Source: Neocallimastix lanati (nom. inval.) (lineage: Eukaryota; Neocallimastigomycota; Neocallimastigomycetes; Neocallimastigales; Neocallimastigaceae). From it: a stretch of 64,000 nucleotides of DNA. The stretch's first letter is position 1. Every line of letters begins with the position of its first letter. A program made the translations under genes and the position numbers. The notes beneath the pieces were generated by a model. That model had not been told where the DNA came from. It saw nothing but the letters and a program-made list of their open reading frames with translations, and made no database searches. Below, in pieces: positions 21,154 to 40,200 of this stretch. Where the stretch lies: assembly GCA_016946835.1 (NCBI GenBank), contig JACVTC010000093.1, forward strand, positions 455,001 to 519,000, in the 5' to 3' direction.

Positions 21154-22311
21154 TTATTCTTCAGTTTTTATGGCTTTTGGTTCATCAGTAATATCTGATT
21201 CAATTTTAATGGCTTCTGGGTCAGAAGTAATAGCTTCTTCAAGATTTTTAATGACTTCTTTTTCAATGTTTTCATCTTCAGCTCTGGCCATTGCTTCATC
21301 GAAATCTTTTGTACCAACAAAGATTTCTTTTCTATATGGATCATGCTTAGCAATAATAGAACGCTTTATAATGGTACAGATAACACAGACATTAATAACA
21401 AACGATAAAGCTGCAATTATACCTTGAGCACTTGGATCGGCTTCTTTTGGATGTTCATTCTTGTTCATGAAGCCATCTTTGTAAATAGAAGGAATAACTG
21501 AGAAAATTCCTTCATCTTGGAATAATGGGAAAACTTGAGCAAACATACACCAAAGAGCTAAAGTATTAGCACGATTTTGAATCCAACCACCTTTGTTCCA
21601 ATAATGATTAGCGAAAGTTGGAGCTAAAAGAAGAGCAATACCACAATACCAAGAGTGAGTTGGAAGATTGTTGTAAGTATATTCAAAATTCCAAACATCA
21701 TAAGCTAAAATGAATAACCAAGTCATATCTGGCCAAAGCATATCATTCTTATCTTTGGAAGTATAAATTCCCCACCATCCGGTCATACAGAAAATATCAA
21801 TAATACCTGCTAAACCATTTAAAATATTCCACCAACCTCCATAAAGCCAAACACCTTCAGAAGAAAGCCACCATCTTGATCCATTATCTCTTGAGTTGAT
21901 GTATCCCTTAATGGCTGATTCAAAATCACTACCAACGGCAATTAAAATGTTAATGGCAACAATAATAAATGGGAAAGGTTTGAACCATTCTTTCTTACCA
22001 ATACCCCATTTATATTTAAGCATCATGAAACCAACACATCCAAGATCAGCAGCATAAAGTTTAGCATAATGGAACCAACTATTCATATGAACATATGTAT
22101 TATTTGTTAAAGCCCAATTTTGATTTAAAGCAGCACAAATATAAATTGCTATGAAATAAATTGTAAGAATAATTGGAAGAATTACAAAACAAGTAATTCC
22201 ACCAATCTTAGAACGACGAGCAAATTCATTAGTTAATACTAATCCTAAGAATACTATAACCAAACCAATAAATTGGTAAATGGCATCATCACCATATACT
22301 TGAAAGAACAT
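21154..22311 (-). CDS. Multi-pass membrane protein resembling DUF5692, 385 aa (copy 1)
   Basis: Integral membrane protein with about nine to ten hydrophobic segments, rich in Trp and aromatic residues, and an acidic Glu/Lys-rich C-terminal tail (about 335-385). Hallmarks: NEFARRSKIGG near residues 29-39, FVILPIILTIYF, the WWLSSEGVW block, WGIYTSKDKNDMLWPDMTW, and AYDVWNFEYTYN before HSWYCG. From memory these resemble the bacterial DUF5692 family, common in gut Firmicutes; function unknown. The ORF is intronless, which fits transfer from bacteria. It is one arm of a large inverted repeat; the twin at 25352-26470 differs almost only in the tail, where this copy keeps 13 extra residues between two near-identical EAIK/KAIK blocks. 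Start is the first Met, after the purine-rich leader. Confidence 0.85.
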   Translation of the reverse strand: MFFQVYGDDAIYQFIGLVIVFLGLVLTNEFARRSKIGGITCFVILPIILTIYFIAIYICAALNQNWALTNNTYVHMNSWFHYAKLYAADLGCVGFMMLKYKWGIGKKEWFKPFPFIIVAINILIAVGSDFESAIKGYINSRDNGSRWWLSSEGVWLYGGWWNILNGLAGIIDIFCMTGWWGIYTSKDKNDMLWPDMTWLFILAYDVWNFEYTYNNLPTHSWYCGIALLLAPTFANHYWNKGGWIQNRANTLALWCMFAQVFPLFQDEGIFSVIPSIYKDGFMNKNEHPKEADPSAQGIIAALSFVINVCVICTIIKRSIIAKHDPYRKEIFVGTKDFDEAMARAEDENIEKEVIKNLEEAITSDPEAIKIESDITDEPKAIKTEE

Positions 22312-22540
22312 TTTCTATTTAATTTAAGAAAAAAAAGTTTTTTTTTTTTTTTTTTTTAATAAAATATTAATAGAAAAGAAAGAAAATATATACGAGTTTA
22401 TTTTATTGTTTTATTTTATTATTACTTATATTTTGATTTATTATTTTTAAATATTTATTTTTTTTTTTAAATATATATATATATTTTTTTTAATATTTAT
22501 TTTTTTAAATATTTTTTTTTATTTTATTTTATTTGTATTA

Positions 22541-22966
22541 CTTTTAAAAAAATGAATAAACCAAAAATTCAAATATTTATACATTTTTTTTTTTTTGAAA
22601 TAAATACTTTAAAACAAAAAAAAAAAAAAATTCATAAGAAAATGAAATAAAGATAATAATAATTTTAATGAATATTATTAAAAAATAAAAATGGATCTAT
22701 TTTTAATAAAATATTTAATCATAGTTTTATAAAAGTTTTGTATTATGCTTGTGGTTGTGATTTTATTATAATTGTAAAAATGAATAAATAAAATAAGTTT
22801 ATAAAGTAAAAAATGGATCACTTGTTTTTTAATTAATATAATTAATATAAATTTAAATTTAAAAAATTAAAAACAATAATAAAAAAATTATCATAATAAA
22901 TTAAATTAAATAAAATGGATTCATTGAAATAATTTCTTAGTAGTATTTTATTATTTAATAAATAAA

Positions 22967-23007
<41 letters not shown>

Positions 23008-25089
23008 ATTAATTTTATTCTTGGAATTCCACAATAGCCTAATAAATTAAAAAAAAAAAAAAAATTTTTTTATATTTATGAATTATATCCACAAAAAAAA
23101 ATTTTTTTTTTTTTTATATTTTTATAATTTATTATATTTATATATATATATTTTTTTTATTATTTAATAAACTAAAAATTAATTATTTATATAATAATTT
23201 ATTTTTTAAATTAAATTACTATAATCGTTAAATTTTTTGATTAAATTTAAATCATGGATTAAATTTTTAATTCAAATGGAAAATTAAATTGATAATCTAC
23301 ATTTTAAATAATTATTTACTATTATTATAATATATTTTGGTACTTTAATTTCTATATTACATTTTACCATGTTAATATATTAATTATTTAACTGTTACTA
23401 CTACTACTATTATTATTATTATAATTTATTATAATTATAGTTATAATTACAGTCTTATTATTTATTATTATTTTGGTAACTAATTGAAAAAAAAAAAAAA
23501 AACATTAAATTCAAAGTTAATACTATATAAATATAATGAAATTTTTATTTGGTTTGAAATATGATTTTAATGTATTTAAAAATGAAATATTCTAATAAGT
23601 TTTTAATTAAATATAATTTTTTATAAATTATTTATAATTAAAAATAAATAAAAGTGAAAAAAAAAATATATATCATATGAAAAAATGTATATAACATTGC
23701 ATTATTTTAATTATTTAAAAGTAATGAAAATTATATTTATCAAATATTAATTATAATTAATGAAAATATATAAATTTAATTTAATTAATATTAAAATAAA
23801 TATATGTAAATTTTTTTTATTAAATTTTTATTATTTATATACTAAGTAATTATATACTTCATATAATAAAAAATTATATATATTATTTCATATGGCATTT
23901 TTTTTTTTTTTTATTTTTCTCTTTTGATTATTTTAACCATCAATTTTCTATTAAATTATATTTAATAATAAATTTATTATCCATATAAATATTTAAATTT
24001 ATTTTAATTATTAATATTACAAACTATAAAATGAAAAATAAATATTCCCAGAATCCTACAACAACAACAAAAAAAAAAAAAAAAAAAAAAAGAATCACTA
24101 TCATTAATATTTTTTTTTATTTTTAAAGATAATAAAATATTATTAAAATAATATATCATGATTAATATTTCTAAGTAATGAAAATAAAATTAATGTTAAA
24201 ATTTTGCGTCCAAAATAAAAATAAAAATAAAAATAAAAATAAAAATAAAAATAAAAATAAAAAAAAAAATCAAAGATTTAGTATTTATTATACATAAAAT
24301 ATAAAATGTTAAGTACTTTTTTTTCATTCCCATAAATTGGGGTTGTGGAAAAACGAAAAAAAAAATATGTTTAGAAGAGACAAAAAGAAATCTTTTTTTT
24401 TTTTTTTCTCTTTTTTTTTGAATTAATTGTCAACAAATTAATATAAAGTGTTATTTTTAACAGTAAATCAAGATTTTGGATATACTTTTATCTATAAAGA
24501 AAACACTAAATATTTTTTGAAAAATAAATAAAAAACAACTAAATACTTGTTTTATTTATTTTCCAAAAAAAAAAAAAAAAAAAAAAAGAAAAAAAAATTT
24601 TTTTTCATTTTACATATATCCATTTTTATTATTAATTATAATATATTAAGAAATTAGTTATAAAATTCAATTAAAATAAATGTGACAAGTATAAATTTAT
24701 GTAAAATAATATAGAATTATTGGTAATGAAAGAAAAAAAATATATTTTTTAAAAAATTTCCATAAAAAAACTATAATATATTTTTAATTTATTTTTTTAT
24801 TATTTTTTATTTATACTTAAAATTTTCATATGATAATTAATCAAAATTTAAAATAATTTTTAAACAAAAAATTTTTATATTAATCTTATAGAATATGACG
24901 TAATTTTATAATAAATTATTAATTTATAAATTTTAACAATGATAATTATATTAAAATAGAACATTGTGATTAAATGGTAATTATTATTTTGCATGTTTTT
25001 GATATTATTTATTTTGTGAATTTAGTATAAATATTTGAATTTTTGGTTTATTCATTTTTTTAAAAGTAATAGAAATAAAATAAAATAAA
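22541..25089. other. AT-rich centre of the inverted repeat
   Basis: Only A/T tracts and short repeats, including (AAAAAT)n at about 24210-24260. No gene or RNA feature seen. Confidence 0.7.
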
Positions 25090-25351
25090 AAAAAAATATT
25101 TAAAAAAAAATAAATATTTAAAAAAAAAAATAAATATTTAAAACAAAAATAAATATTTAAAAAAAAAAATAAATATTTAGAAAAAAAATAAATATTTAAA
25201 AAAAAAATAAATATTTAAAAATAATAAATCAAAATATAAGTAATAATAAAATAAAACAATAAAATAAACTTGTATATATTTTCTTTCTTTTCTATTAATA
25301 TTTTATTAAAAAAAAAAAAAAAAAACTTTTTTTTCTTAAATTAAATAGAAA

Positions 25352-26470
25352 ATGTTTTTTCAAGTATATGGTGATGATGCCATTTACCAATTTATTGGTT
25401 TGGTTATAGTATTCTTAGGATTAGTATTAACTAATGAATTTGCTCGTCGTTCTAAGATTGGTGGAATTACTTGTTTTGTAATTCTTCCAATTATTCTTAC
25501 AATTTATTTCATAGCAATTTATATTTGTGCTGCTTTAAATCAAAATTGGGCTTTAACAAATAATACATATGTTCATATGAATAGTTGGTTCCATTATGCT
25601 AAACTTTATGCTGCTGATCTTGGATGTGTTGGTTTCATGATGCTTAAATATAAATGGGGTATTGGTAAGAAAGAATGGTTCAAACCTTTCCCATTTATTA
25701 TTGTTGCCATTAACATTTTAATTGCCGTTGGTAGTGATTTTGAATCAGCCATTAAGGGATACATCAACTCAAGAGATAATGGATCAAGATGGTGGCTTTC
25801 TTCTGAAGGTGTTTGGCTTTATGGAGGTTGGTGGAATATTTTAAATGGTTTAGCAGGTATTATTGATATTTTCTGTATGACCGGATGGTGGGGAATTTAT
25901 ACTTCCAAAGATAAGAATGATATGCTTTGGCCAGATATGACTTGGTTATTCATTTTAGCTTATGATGTTTGGAATTTTGAATATACTTACAACAATCTTC
26001 CAACTCACTCTTGGTATTGTGGTATTGCTCTTCTTTTAGCTCCAACTTTCGCTAATCATTATTGGAACAAAGGTGGTTGGATTCAAAATCGTGCTAATAC
26101 TTTAGCTCTTTGGTGTATGTTTGCTCAAGTTTTCCCATTATTCCAAGATGAAGGAATTTTCTCAGTTATTCCTTCTATTTACAAAGATGGCTTCATGAAC
26201 AAGAATGAACATCCAAAAGAAGCCGATCCAAGTGCTCAAGGTATAATTGCAGCTTTATCGTTTGTTATTAATGTCTGTGTTATCTGTACCATTATAAAGC
26301 GTTCTATTATTGCTAAGCATGATCCATATAGAAAAGAAATCTTTGTTGGTACAAAAGATTTCGATGAAGCAATGGCCAGAGCTGAAGATGAAAACATTGA
26401 AAAAGAAGCTATTAAAAATCTTGAAGAAGCAATTACATCTGAACCAAAAGCCATAAAAACTGAAGAATAA
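25352..26470 (+). CDS. Multi-pass membrane protein resembling DUF5692, 372 aa (copy 2)
   Basis: Same protein as copy 1 through about residue 350, including all aromatic membrane blocks and the DPYRKEIF and DEAMARAED segments. Differences lie in the tail: one Val-to-Ala change and an in-frame loss of 13 residues, consistent with slippage or recombination between the EAIK and KAIK repeats. Copies 1 and 2 are divergently oriented, start codons facing each other across about 3 kb. Near identity over the coding region means either a recent duplication or gene conversion between arms. Role unknown; it is placed in a membrane by its composition. Both copies look intact and could be expressed. Confidence 0.85.
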   Translation: MFFQVYGDDAIYQFIGLVIVFLGLVLTNEFARRSKIGGITCFVILPIILTIYFIAIYICAALNQNWALTNNTYVHMNSWFHYAKLYAADLGCVGFMMLKYKWGIGKKEWFKPFPFIIVAINILIAVGSDFESAIKGYINSRDNGSRWWLSSEGVWLYGGWWNILNGLAGIIDIFCMTGWWGIYTSKDKNDMLWPDMTWLFILAYDVWNFEYTYNNLPTHSWYCGIALLLAPTFANHYWNKGGWIQNRANTLALWCMFAQVFPLFQDEGIFSVIPSIYKDGFMNKNEHPKEADPSAQGIIAALSFVINVCVICTIIKRSIIAKHDPYRKEIFVGTKDFDEAMARAEDENIEKEAIKNLEEAITSEPKAIKTEE

Positions 26471-26511
26471 AACTTTTAATTAAAAGGAAAGGAAAATATA
26501 TATAAACAAAA

Positions 26512-26655
26512 TAAAAATCAATAAAAATCAATAAAAAATCAATAAAAATCAATAAAAAATCAATAAAAATCAATAAAAATCAATAAAAAATCAATAAAAA
26601 ATCAATAAAAAATCAATAAAAAATCAATAAAAATCAATAAAAAATCAATAAAAAT
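26512..26655. repeat. Tandem repeat of ATCAATAAAA (10-11 bp units)
   Basis: About 13 units alternating between 10 and 11 bp, just downstream of copy 2; a shorter counterpart lies downstream of copy 1 at about 21005-21095. Confidence 0.9.
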
Positions 26656-26659
26656 TAAC

Positions 26660-26972
26660 ATTATAAATAAATTAATAAAAAGTTAAAATTTTAAAATAAA
26701 TATAAAAAAATTAAAAATTAAGTTAAAACAAAACAAAAAAAATACTAATAAATAAATATAATATAATAAAATTATTAAAAAAATAAAATTAAAAATGAGG
26801 AAAGAATATATATATATATATATAAAAGAATCTAAATAATAATAATAATAAAAATAAGATTATAAGAAAAAATATCATATATGATATTTTAAATAATGTA
26901 AATATATTAATATTTATTTAAATTTTTTTTAAAAAAAAAAAAAAAACGAAAAAGATAAGTAGAATTCCTTTT

Positions 26973-27003
<31 letters not shown>

Positions 27004-28200
27004 CTAGAAAGAAAAAAAAATAAATCATTTTAGAAATATTAATAGATGATAATTAAATAAATATATAAAATTTTTTATTTATTTAATTATCTTAATTATT
27101 AATTCATTAAAATTTTTGAATTAATAATAAATAAAATTAATTATTATTAATAGATAAAATAATAGATAAGAAATAAAATATTTTAAAATTTAAAAATTAA
27201 AATTTTTTATATATTATTATTATTATTAGTATGAAGTTTATAAATCTTGTGTTAAATATGCTTTTATTTGTGTTGTTTTCATTCTATTTAAATCATTTTT
27301 TATACTATATTTTTTATTGATTTCATCAATTTATAATCATTTAAAAAATTGAATAATCTTTAGGAAACATTGGCCATTCTCTAGTTTTCATTATTTATTC
27401 TAGAGTATTACTAAATTGATTATCATTTTAATCAGTTCCTAATACCTTCACTATATTAATTTACTTTTTGTTCTACAAATTATATTGAAATATATGCTAA
27501 TGTTAAAAATAACTCACTCAACTTTTATAATTTCTTATTATAATCTTTTAATGATGCATCTTCTAATAATAAAATTATTTTATAAGATAAACTATAATCC
27601 ATAATTTTAAATATACAATAAATATATACCTATTCCTATATAAATCTATTTATTTAATATATATTTAATATAAAATATTTATATTACATATTTTTTATCA
27701 ATTTATTAACATAATCAGAAATATTTTAATATCTAAACTAATTATTATTAAATTAATTTTATATATGAAAATATTAAATGTAAGTTATCATTGTTAACTT
27801 TTATTAGATTTGTATAAATTTAATTTTATTTTAATATTACAAATTAAAAAAAACAAAAAAAACAAAAAAAAGAAAAAAAAAAAAGAAAAAAAATATTTAT
27901 ATTACAAATTAAAAAAAAAAAATTTAATTTCATTAATTTAAAAGAAAAAAAAATTTTTACAATCTTAAATTAAAAAAAAAATTTTTTGTTGGAGATATTC
28001 ATAAATTTTATCAAATAAATTTTTATAATTTTAATTTTTTTTTTATGTGGATAAATAAGATTAAAGTTTATATTCACATAAGCATTGATCAAAGTATTTT
28101 AACTTTATATTATAAAATATAATTATATATAATTTATACATTAAATGTAAATGTATTATATTTTATTTGATAATATATATTAATATATATAATTTAATAA
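26660..28200. other. Gene-free AT-rich spacer
   Basis: A/T tracts. The stretch 27240-27600 is slightly more complex and could be an eroded retroelement, but no motif was found. Confidence 0.6.
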
Positions 28201-28219
28201 ATTTTTAATTATGATAAAG

Positions 28220-28475
28220 TTAAAAATGTTTTATTTTAAAAAATTTTATTTTTAGTATATTTAATATTTTTTTTATTTTATGTATATAAAATACATATAA
28301 TTGTATTCTCCATGGAGTTGAGGCTTTTTGAATTTCTTTAATATAAAATTTTTTTCTGATATTTAAATTGATTTCTTCGTATTTGGATATTTTAAATTTT
28401 TTAATAATATCACTGTTTTTATAAATATCTTTTTTAATACCTGTAATTAATGAGCCATTTACATACAAGACTATT
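28220..28475 (-). pseudogene. Copia reverse transcriptase fragment
   Basis: The minus-strand peptide MYVNGSLITGIKKDI, followed by KKFKISKYEEINL, aligns with YVNDMIITGEDKEI and EKFKISNCGPAEF of the intact copia element. It is the RT catalytic-box region only, cut off on both sides and altered (YVNG). It shares Asn at the first catalytic position with the intact copy. Confidence 0.75.
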
Positions 28476-28750
28476 ATACAAATTATATTTTGTTATTGTC
28501 TCAATGAATAAACATGGTTCACTTTTTAATTGATATAATTACCAAATATTATAATATATAAACAAACGCTTTAAAACACAAAACTTTTATTTTATTATTT
28601 TATTTATTTTAGTTATTATTTTTTATTTATTTATTTATTTATGTATTATAATACTATAAACCGTAAGGATAGATATAATATTATATATTTAGAAAAGTTT
28701 AAGTTATCAAAATATAAAAAATAAAAGTTTCTAATAAGTTCTTTAAAAAC

Positions 28751-28789
<39 letters not shown>

Positions 28790-28859
28790 AAAAATAGAAA
28801 ACAAAAGAAATAATAGTCTAATAAGAGAAAATTATTTAAAAAAAATAACACATTTTCTA

Positions 28860-30310
28860 TCATGAAAGAATTATTATTGATATATCCAGATAAAGCTCCT
28901 ATTTTGGTGACTTTATTTATTATTTTTTTTTGCGTAATAATAAAAGATTGATCCTGTACTCCCTAATATTTTTAAGAAATTCAATAGAATTTGTAATATT
29001 TATTGATACTTCTGAATCAATAGTTATTACCAATAATAGACACTTATGCTTTTAAATGTGCAGATTTCCACATATTGTTTAATAATTTCTTTATTTTCTT
29101 CATTAGATATACTCTTTTTAATAATTGATGGAATTACACTATTGATAATGTTATTGACTCTTGGAACATACCTGATGATTTACTCTTCTTCGAGAATGTA
29201 TTGATTATTAATGAAATTTAAATTATTAGTTTCATATAGTGGAATTCCTGGAATATCTTTGTTTTCATGAACTTCATCTTCTATTTCCATTTCTTCTTTT
29301 TCCATCTCTAAATACTTCAGATGTATTTATTTCTTTTGTTTCAATTTCAGATGATGATGTATCATCACCATGACACGGTTCAATGCCAATTAGTTGGCCT
29401 TTAAGAAAAATTGACTAAATTATTTTCTAATAACTTTCATCTTATTATTTGGATTCTTTGGAATAAACAGACTGATAAAGGTTAAATGATATTTATTATT
29501 AATATAAAACAATTTTTGTTATTTGAGGCTGTTTTCTGATCATAACTTTTATTACTGAAAATTATTGTTTTTATAATAGTTATTGTTTTTACTATATCTT
29601 ACTTTATTATATTCTATCATATAATGTTTTAAGTGATGACATTCATTTTTATTTTGTTTATTATGATAATTACAAAATGTTCCAAATTTATTTTTGTTGT
29701 TGTTCCTAGAAGTGTATGACATTTCTTTGTTATCCTCAGAAAATGTATTTCTAGCAGTTTCTTATTTGTTTTTTTCATATGTTGTCAGAGATGCTACATT
29801 TTATTTCTAAAATGCTTAATTGTTTTTCATCATCTCTTTGTATAGATAAGTTAATTTTTCTATGTTATCCTGTAAATTCTGTAATTTCTAAAATTCTTCA
29901 ATGTAGTTTATGACTTTTTTTTTATTTAGAACCTTCAAATTTTCTAATTTTTTATAGAGTTTGGAGATTTTATTCAATTCTTCTTCTTTATAATTTTTCT
30001 CAAGTAGCTTTAACAATGAATAAGCCAATTTTTTCTCTTTGGTCTTGTTTTTAATATAGGCTTTAATTTTATGTATCCACTGACCTTTTAATGAAGCTGA
30101 TGTATTTTGAGTTATTCATTTTGTGCTTCTTAATCTTTCTTCTACTTTTTCAGATAGTCTTGCTTCTTTGTATGCATAATTAGTGATAAATTTTTGTATG
30201 ATAGTTTCATTTTTTTTTCTTCACTTTCCTCAAGTCCATCCCCATTTAATTCTAGTTTGAAGTCTTCGTACTAGTTTTTATAGTTGGTCTCTGTCAGGAT
30301 ATAATTCATA
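28860..30310 (-). pseudogene. Decayed retroelement gag and protease region
   Basis: Minus-strand reading gives a Gag-like sequence with many stops: a start near 30310 (MNYILTETNYKN), charged helical stretches, a knuckle-like CNYHNKQNKNECHH near 29660, an Asp/Glu-rich stretch near 29300, and a protease-like IDSEVSINI near 29010. The order gag then protease fits an LTR retrotransposon. The knuckle resembles the C-x2-H type seen in some Ty3/gypsy Gags, so it may not belong with the copia RT piece to its left. Frames are badly broken. Confidence 0.6.
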
Positions 30311-30329
30311 CTATAAATAATTATTTTTA

Positions 30330-31624
30330 TCATTTTGCTTAATTTTTTTTTTTTATTACTTATTTTGTAAATTATTGAATTATTACTAATTTCTGAATTA
30401 TTCATTATGTTTTTTACATATATATATATTAAAAAACACTAGTGAGTCAATGAGACTTGAAATCTGATAAAAAATGTTAAAATTTATATTAACTTTTTAC
30501 TAAAATATTTATAGATTTAAAAGACTTATTTTTTTTTTTTTAATAATACATGATTTAATATTTTTATATTCAAAAAATTACATTTAATGAAACATCCATA
30601 TTTTATTCTAAATACATACCTTAATAATAATTATATAAAAGAGGTTTATAAAAAATTTTTAAAAAATTTTATTTGTTATAAGCTATATAAACTTTATATT
30701 ATTATATATTTATTTATTTGTAATACAGTATTAAATGTTTATTATTTTAAACTAAAATATATATTTTCTAACAAAAATTAATACTTTTAATCTATTTAAA
30801 TAATATTTACATGGAAATTTTCCAAAATTTTTTCCAAAATTAAAATTTATATTAAATATAATTTAGATTTATTTCATTAGAATTATATGTTTATATATTG
30901 ATATAATCTAGTACGAGGAAGTATTGTTAAGGATTAATTTATTAAATTTAGTAAAGTATTATTATATTATTTATTATAATAAATTTTATTATTATTATTA
31001 TTAAATATATTTATTCAAGTAAAAATAATTAATAATAATAATAAAATTAAATAAATTTTATTATTTTTATTATTATTATTTTTATTAAATATATTTATTC
31101 AAGTAAAAATAATTAATAATAATAATAAAATTAAATTTTATTATTTTTATTATTATTATTTTTATTAAATATATTTATTCAAGTAAAAATAATTATACTT
31201 TATTAAACATTTAAAACTATATAACAACATTCTTACACACTTCTCTTAATTCAGAGAAATGTTTTATTTTATGTTGTTTAATTATAATTAACTATAACTA
31301 TTTAATTAGTTGTTCTTGTGATTAAATTAAACTATATAATGAGTATTTATTTTAAAAGTATTATAAATATTAATAACTATTATTTAAGGAAATATTTAAT
31401 AACTATATAAATATAAAATAATAAGAATAAAACATTGATTTATGTTATAAAATTTTCTTATTTCTTATTTTATTAATTTTAAGTATAATTAATATATAGA
31501 AATCAAGCCACTTATTATGACCATTATAAAATCATTAGATTTAAATTTGATTTCTAACATTAATTTATGTTTGAATAATAAAATTTATTTTATATTAATT
31601 AAGGTTGAATATTTCATTTAAATA

Positions 31625-31655
<31 letters not shown>

Positions 31656-32246
31656 ATTCACCCATATATTATTTAACAATTTTCAACTAAAAATAAATAA
31701 AAATGATAAAATTTATATTATTAATATTTATTTGATTTCTAGATTATTTGCTTATTTTTTTTCAATTTTGTTTATTAGTACTGTTAACATATTTTGATTA
31801 AATATGGTGTTTTCATTACTTTATTAAATTAATAGAATTATTAAAACTTTGAAAATTAACATTTTAAAAGAGTAAATCATTTTTAAAATTTTAAAATTTT
31901 TATTAATAATTTTTTATAATTTTATTAAAAAAAAGGAAAAATTTTTTATATATTTAATATAAATAATAAATATATTTAAACATATTAAAAAATAAAGTTT
32001 TTATGTAAATTTTGGTAATATAAAGTAATTTTAGCTAACAAAATAATCTAAATAAAAATAAAACTATTATTAAATGAGTTATTTTACTTTGTATTAAAAA
32101 ATAGTAATAATTTTAGAAATAATATTATAAAAAATAAATAAATAATTTTAGAAATTATATTATAAAAAAATAAATAAATAAAAATTAAAAAAAAAAAAAA
32201 AAAAAAAAAGAAGTTAATAATTATCAATAATTGATAAATAATAAAA
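30330..32246. other. AT-rich spacer upstream of the receptor cluster
   Basis: Contains a ~75-80 bp tandem repeat at 30975-31195 and A/T tracts. No gene seen. Confidence 0.7.
30975..31195. repeat. Tandem repeat of ~75-80 bp, three copies
   Basis: Each copy contains TATTTATTCAAGTAAAAATA followed by (AAT)n and (TTA)n runs. Confidence 0.85.
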
Positions 32247-35351
<3,105 letters not shown>

Positions 35352-36735
35352 TGGTTAGTATTTGTGGGCTAACACACATAAGATGTCTGGATATACCTTG
35401 CGAATGTCTTCTTATTTTTTATGGGGTATTTTCTCCCTACCTGGGTATTCCCTATAAATGAAGTTAGAAGTTCACTCGCCAGAAAGTATTATTTGCATAT
35501 TGTCACGGACTCTACTCAGTCCTTATATTAAGGTTCTGCATACTCAGTATGAGCAAAAAATATTATAATATCTAACATATACTAATCTAGTTAACTGAGA
35601 AGAACTTAACTATTCGTCAGTCTTGATAAAAAACATGGAAGATCCCTGACTTTATCCCAGCCACATTTCCATGCTTGTGACTGTTAAACTATTAAAAAAA
35701 AATAGAAATAATAATAAATATGAAAAAAATTATAAAATTTAATGTGGAAAATATCTATTTAAAATTTTACAAGTTTTATGAATATTCTTTTTTAATTTAT
35801 ATAAAACTTATAAAATATCGTATAATTGAAAATACTATTACTATTTTTAATAAATATTAAATAGTATATATAGATTAGCAATAAACTCAATTGTAAAAAA
35901 TTGTTAACAATTTATAATGCTTTTAAAAATATATAAAAATAAATTTTAAAAATACAATTAAATATAATAGTAATAACAAATTCAATATACTTTTATCTTA
36001 AATATATAATATATTTAAGATATATATTTTGTTTTATTATAAAAAATAGTTATTTATAAATAATAATAATCAATTAGAACTTTTATTTTTCTATTTTATA
36101 CAATTATTACTTCTAATTAGAAAATTTAAAAAAAATTTTTTTTAACAAAATAGTAAATTGTAGTAAACATTATTATAAAATAATTTATAAAATATTAAGG
36201 AATTAAGTTTAAGGATTATAACATATATATTAATTAAATCTTAATTCTCATTGACTCTTCAAAATAAATTAAGTTATAAAATATAATGGATAATTTAAAA
36301 ATAGAATATTTTTTTAATATTAAATAATTAATACTTTATTTTTTTTTTATTTTTGGATATATAAAAATATTATATTTATTGCATTTCTATCAATTCTAGT
36401 AAAAATATTTTATTAAAACCAATATATATACATTGGTTATTATTGATGATCATCACTTCATACGATCATAATGTGGTTATAATCACAATCACCATGATCA
36501 TCATGAGTATTATTTACAATTATTCTTATATTTATTATCTGATCATTATCATTATTATGAATAAAATAAAATAAAATAAACTTATTAAATTTATATTTGG
36601 TAAATATATAATAGAATAACAAATTAATATTGAAAGAAGCAAAAATATTATTATTTTATATAAATTTTATGAAAAATGTGTATCTTCAAAATAAATAAAT
36701 AAAAGAAAAAAAAATAATAATAATAATACCCAAAA
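35352..36735. other. Spacer between receptors 1 and 2, with a GC-richer block at 35340-35690
   Basis: The first 350 bases are complex sequence unlike the AT background: AGTGGTTAGTATTTGTGGGC near 35352 resembles a tRNA A-box region, and GGACTCTACTCAGTCC near 35507 can fold. No complete tRNA or ORF is present. The start is shared with the relic at 6680-6712. The remainder is AT-rich; 36430-36520 has several GATCAT palindromes. Confidence 0.55.
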
Positions 36736-39655
<2,920 letters not shown>

Positions 39656-40200
39656 ATATATTGTTATTATGAATAATAATAATAATATACTATTATATAA
39701 TTTTTAATAAAATAAAAAAAATTATATATTACATTTTTTATAAAATATGAAAATTATATATTATACTTTAATAAAATATGAAAATATAAAAATAAAAATA
39801 AAAATGTTGAAAAGTTTAAAATTATTGTGTTCTTATTATTAAAAAGATATATCCTATATCCTTTAATAGATGTAATAAAGTTTTTAAAGATTAACAATCA
39901 AAATAAATTATATAATCTTTTGATAAATAAAAATTTATTTAGATAAACTTTAATTTTTTTTTTTTTTATAGTGAAACTCAAATAAATATTTTATATGGGT
40001 TCTTAAATTCAAAAATTATTTAAACATAAAAAATATTTTTATATAATATTTTAAATTATTATTATTAGTATAATCTTATTATTATCTATTAACACTACTT
40101 ATTAAATATTTAATATCATATTTAATGATTAATTTATATTTATATATATATATATATTGAAATATCATCATCCATTACACATTAATAATATTTAAACAAA
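39656..40200. other. AT-rich spacer between receptors 2 and 3
   Basis: No gene seen. It should hold the receptor 2 3' end and the receptor 3 promoter, but no site could be recognised. Confidence 0.6.

Larger units (their letters stand above)
21060..26600. repeat. Inverted repeat with ~1.5 kb arms carrying the twin DUF5692-like genes
   Basis: Left arm about 21060-22540 and right arm about 25090-26600 are near-identical in opposite orientation. Homology continues past both gene ends: upstream, an AAATAGAAAATG leader, an A/T tract and a shared CTTGTATATATTTTC-type segment; downstream, runs of AAAATCAATAAA. The ~2.5 kb centre is not repeated. Exact arm ends are blurred by low complexity. Confidence 0.9.

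Noticed and set aside
28300-30310. Treating 28.2-30.3 kb as one copia element
   Set aside because: The Gag knuckle is of a different type from the copia one and the intervening integrase is missing, so the RT piece and the gag-protease piece are listed separately.
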